From CAZSDW01 sp964605705 (GTDB lineage Bacteria > Fidelibacterota > UBA2242): DNA of 64,000 nt. The notes beneath the pieces are model-generated. The model saw only the letters and a list, made by a program, of their open reading frames with translations, was not told the DNA's origin and did no database searches. This document shows positions 62,904 to 64,000 of the stretch, piece after piece. Within the stretch, counting starts at the first letter, position 1. Every line of letters begins with the position of its first letter. A program made the position numbers and the translations under genes. Location: NCBI GenBank assembly GCA_964605705.1, contig CAZSDW010000001.1:129941-193940 (forward strand), written 5' to 3'.

Positions 62904-63958
62904 GATTCTTTCAAAATTTGTTCAAGTTTTTTAACACAATCTGTCCAAGAATATTGCAAGACGGTTTTAAAAGCTTCTTGAACGAAAGGTATTTTATTGT
63001 CCGGATTATTCAGCAATTGTTCTGTCAGTCGTTGCATCTGTTTTCGGTCGCCAATCTCAGTCAGCAAACCATTTTTTTGATGGATCACGAATTCGTTGAT
63101 ACCATAGTTCCGATAGGCGATGACAGCACAGCCGCAAGCCATCGCTTCCATTACTGGCAATCCCCAGCCCTCCCAGTGACTTGTATGCAGGAAAATTTTG
63201 GAAGAATTATACAGATGCCGCAATTCGTCCATTGACAGATGAATATACTGCTCAATCCATTCCGGAATCCGATGCACCGGTTTGCGGGCAGAAATCAGTA
63301 TTGCCGTTAAATCGGGAAACCGTTTTTTTAAATTTTTTAGAACAGATAAAACCTCAACTGCACCTTTTATTTTTGCGGGGTGATAATGAAACATGATGTC
63401 AATGGGGCGTTCGGGATTATTTGATTCCAGGTAAAATTCGTTGCTGTTGATGGCGTTGCCCAATGGGCCAGCTGCTGTTTCGCCCAGGGCTTCTATTTCA
63501 TTGATAATCCATTGGGAAATGGCGATTTTTTGCAGCGGTAAATGATAGGTACGCAACACCTGCTTTTTATTTTTGAAATAGGTTTCAAAACTTTGCAGAA
63601 AGTAAAATTTCTTTCCGCAACTTTCCGGCAATTGTGCCACAGCTTCGGCAGTTTGCCAGCCGACGGCGATCACGGTATCGCCAAATGGGATGTATTTATC
63701 TGTAATTTTTTTAACAACCAGAACCGTGACTTTCGGACCCGGTGTATAGTGTAATTTTTTTTCGGTGCCGGTGATTTGGTCATATCCTTTTATAATAAAT
63801 TTTTTCAGTAAGTATTTAAAGTTGGTCTGTAACTGTAATGGATAAACGAGGGTGATGGTATGCCCACGGTCAGAAAGACGGTTTGCATATTCGTGAACGA
63901 CCTTGATTCCTCCCATGGGAACAGATATAAAACCGGGCAGGATGAAGGTGATTTTCAT
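62900..63958 (-). CDS. Family 4 (GT-B) glycosyltransferase
   Basis: A 352-residue glycosyltransferase. The N-terminal acceptor domain begins 'ITFILPGFISVPMGGIKVVHEYA'-like (shown in part), and the C-terminal donor domain has 'LHTSHWEGWGLPVMEAMACGCAVIA' in the usual EX7E region (in part). It starts 4 nt after the stop of an upstream gene on the same strand and overlaps the methyltransferase start. Confidence 0.9.
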   Translation of the reverse strand: MKITFILPGFISVPMGGIKVVHEYANRLSDRGHTITLVYPLQLQTNFKYLLKKFIIKGYDQITGTEKKLHYTPGPKVTVLVVKKITDKYIPFGDTVIAVGWQTAEAVAQLPESCGKKFYFLQSFETYFKNKKQVLRTYHLPLQKIAISQWIINEIEALGETAAGPLGNAINSNEFYLESNNPERPIDIMFHYHPAKIKGAVEVLSVLKNLKKRFPDLTAILISARKPVHRIPEWIEQYIHLSMDELRHLYNSSKIFLHTSHWEGWGLPVMEAMACGCAVIAYRNYGINEFVIHQKNGLLTEIGDRKQMQRLTEQLLNNPDNKIPFVQEAFKTVLQYSWTDCVKKLEQILKES

Positions 63959-63962
63959 CGGA

Positions 63963-64000
63963 TTAAATTTTCACTCCGATACTGCGATAATAGTCATATA
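63963..64000 (-). CDS. C-terminal end of an upstream gene (partial)
   Basis: The minus-strand frame reads ...YDYYRSIGVKI then TAA (63963-63965), 4 nt before the GT4 start. Tight spacing suggests another member of the polysaccharide cluster. Only about 11 residues are visible, so it is not identifiable. Confidence 0.4.
   Translation of the reverse strand, partial: YDYYRSIGVKI

Overview
This 64 kb window is chromosomal DNA from a Gram-negative bacterium with moderate GC content. The best match is the Fibrobacteres-Chlorobi-Bacteroidetes (FCB) superphylum outside classical Bacteroidetes, for example Marinimicrobia or Calditrichota-like lineages. The pointers are two proteins with type IX (Por) secretion C-terminal domains of the 'YPNPFNP ... 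SGIY' kind, a PorV/PorQ-like outer-membrane protein, several signal-peptide proteins ending in aromatic residues, and a KorABC 2-oxoacid:ferredoxin oxidoreductase. A membrane pyrophosphatase of the K+-dependent, probably Na+-pumping type also fits. The phylum is an inference; no rRNA is present. I see no phage, insertion sequence, CRISPR array or plasmid backbone, and coding density is high.

Layout. 0-4.8 kb (+): the end of korA, korB, korC and a 989-residue protein with a GlnD-like nucleotidyltransferase module at its C-terminus. 4.8-6.3 kb: divergent trxB and a GroES-like gene. 6.3-10.2 kb (-): an envelope-stress-like operon of ECF sigma factor, zinc-finger anti-sigma with HEAT repeats, and two exported solenoid proteins. 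10.3-20 kb (-): a T9SS-type subtilisin coupled to phoH, aspS, an ArsB/NhaD-type permease beside a PTS-IIA/CBS regulator, then parA-parB-M23 peptidase-bactofilin. 20.3-21.9 kb (+): plsC and a GrdB-like protein lacking the Sec/Cys pair. 22-33 kb (-): pepD, rocD, two surface proteins, an M24 peptidase and uvrA. 33.2-38.8 kb: gpmI, small membrane proteins, a TPR protein, a probable outer-membrane barrel and a triple-repeat lipoprotein. 38.8-43.5 kb (-): priA-peptidase MA-PorV-like-cytochrome c, each joined by a 4-nt overlap.

43.6-61.1 kb (-) is housekeeping, listed here in coordinate order: rplI-rpsR-rpsF, hppA, pth, rplY, prs, tRNA-Gln(TTG), ispE-dedA-ispF-ispD (methylerythritol phosphate isoprenoid pathway), queA, ruvB, purA, secF-secD. 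It ends with an M99 peptidase and an L,D-transpeptidase-fold protein resembling the Csd4/Csd6 (Pgp1/Pgp2) cell-shape enzymes. 61.2-64 kb (-) is the end of a polysaccharide gene cluster (GT2, methyltransferase, GT4, plus the tail of another gene).

The most notable points are as follows. (1) Relatives of the Helicobacter/Campylobacter cell-shape programme occur in one window: bactofilin plus LytM peptidase, and a coupled Csd4/Csd6-like pair whose second gene appears to start at ATT. (2) The sigma/anti-sigma operon encodes a solenoid with an exact 18-residue TSGGDI repeat and a sister solenoid with GLG turns. (3) A GrdB-family protein has lost its redox residues. (4) There are several very small membrane-protein genes, two of them behind a near-consensus promoter.
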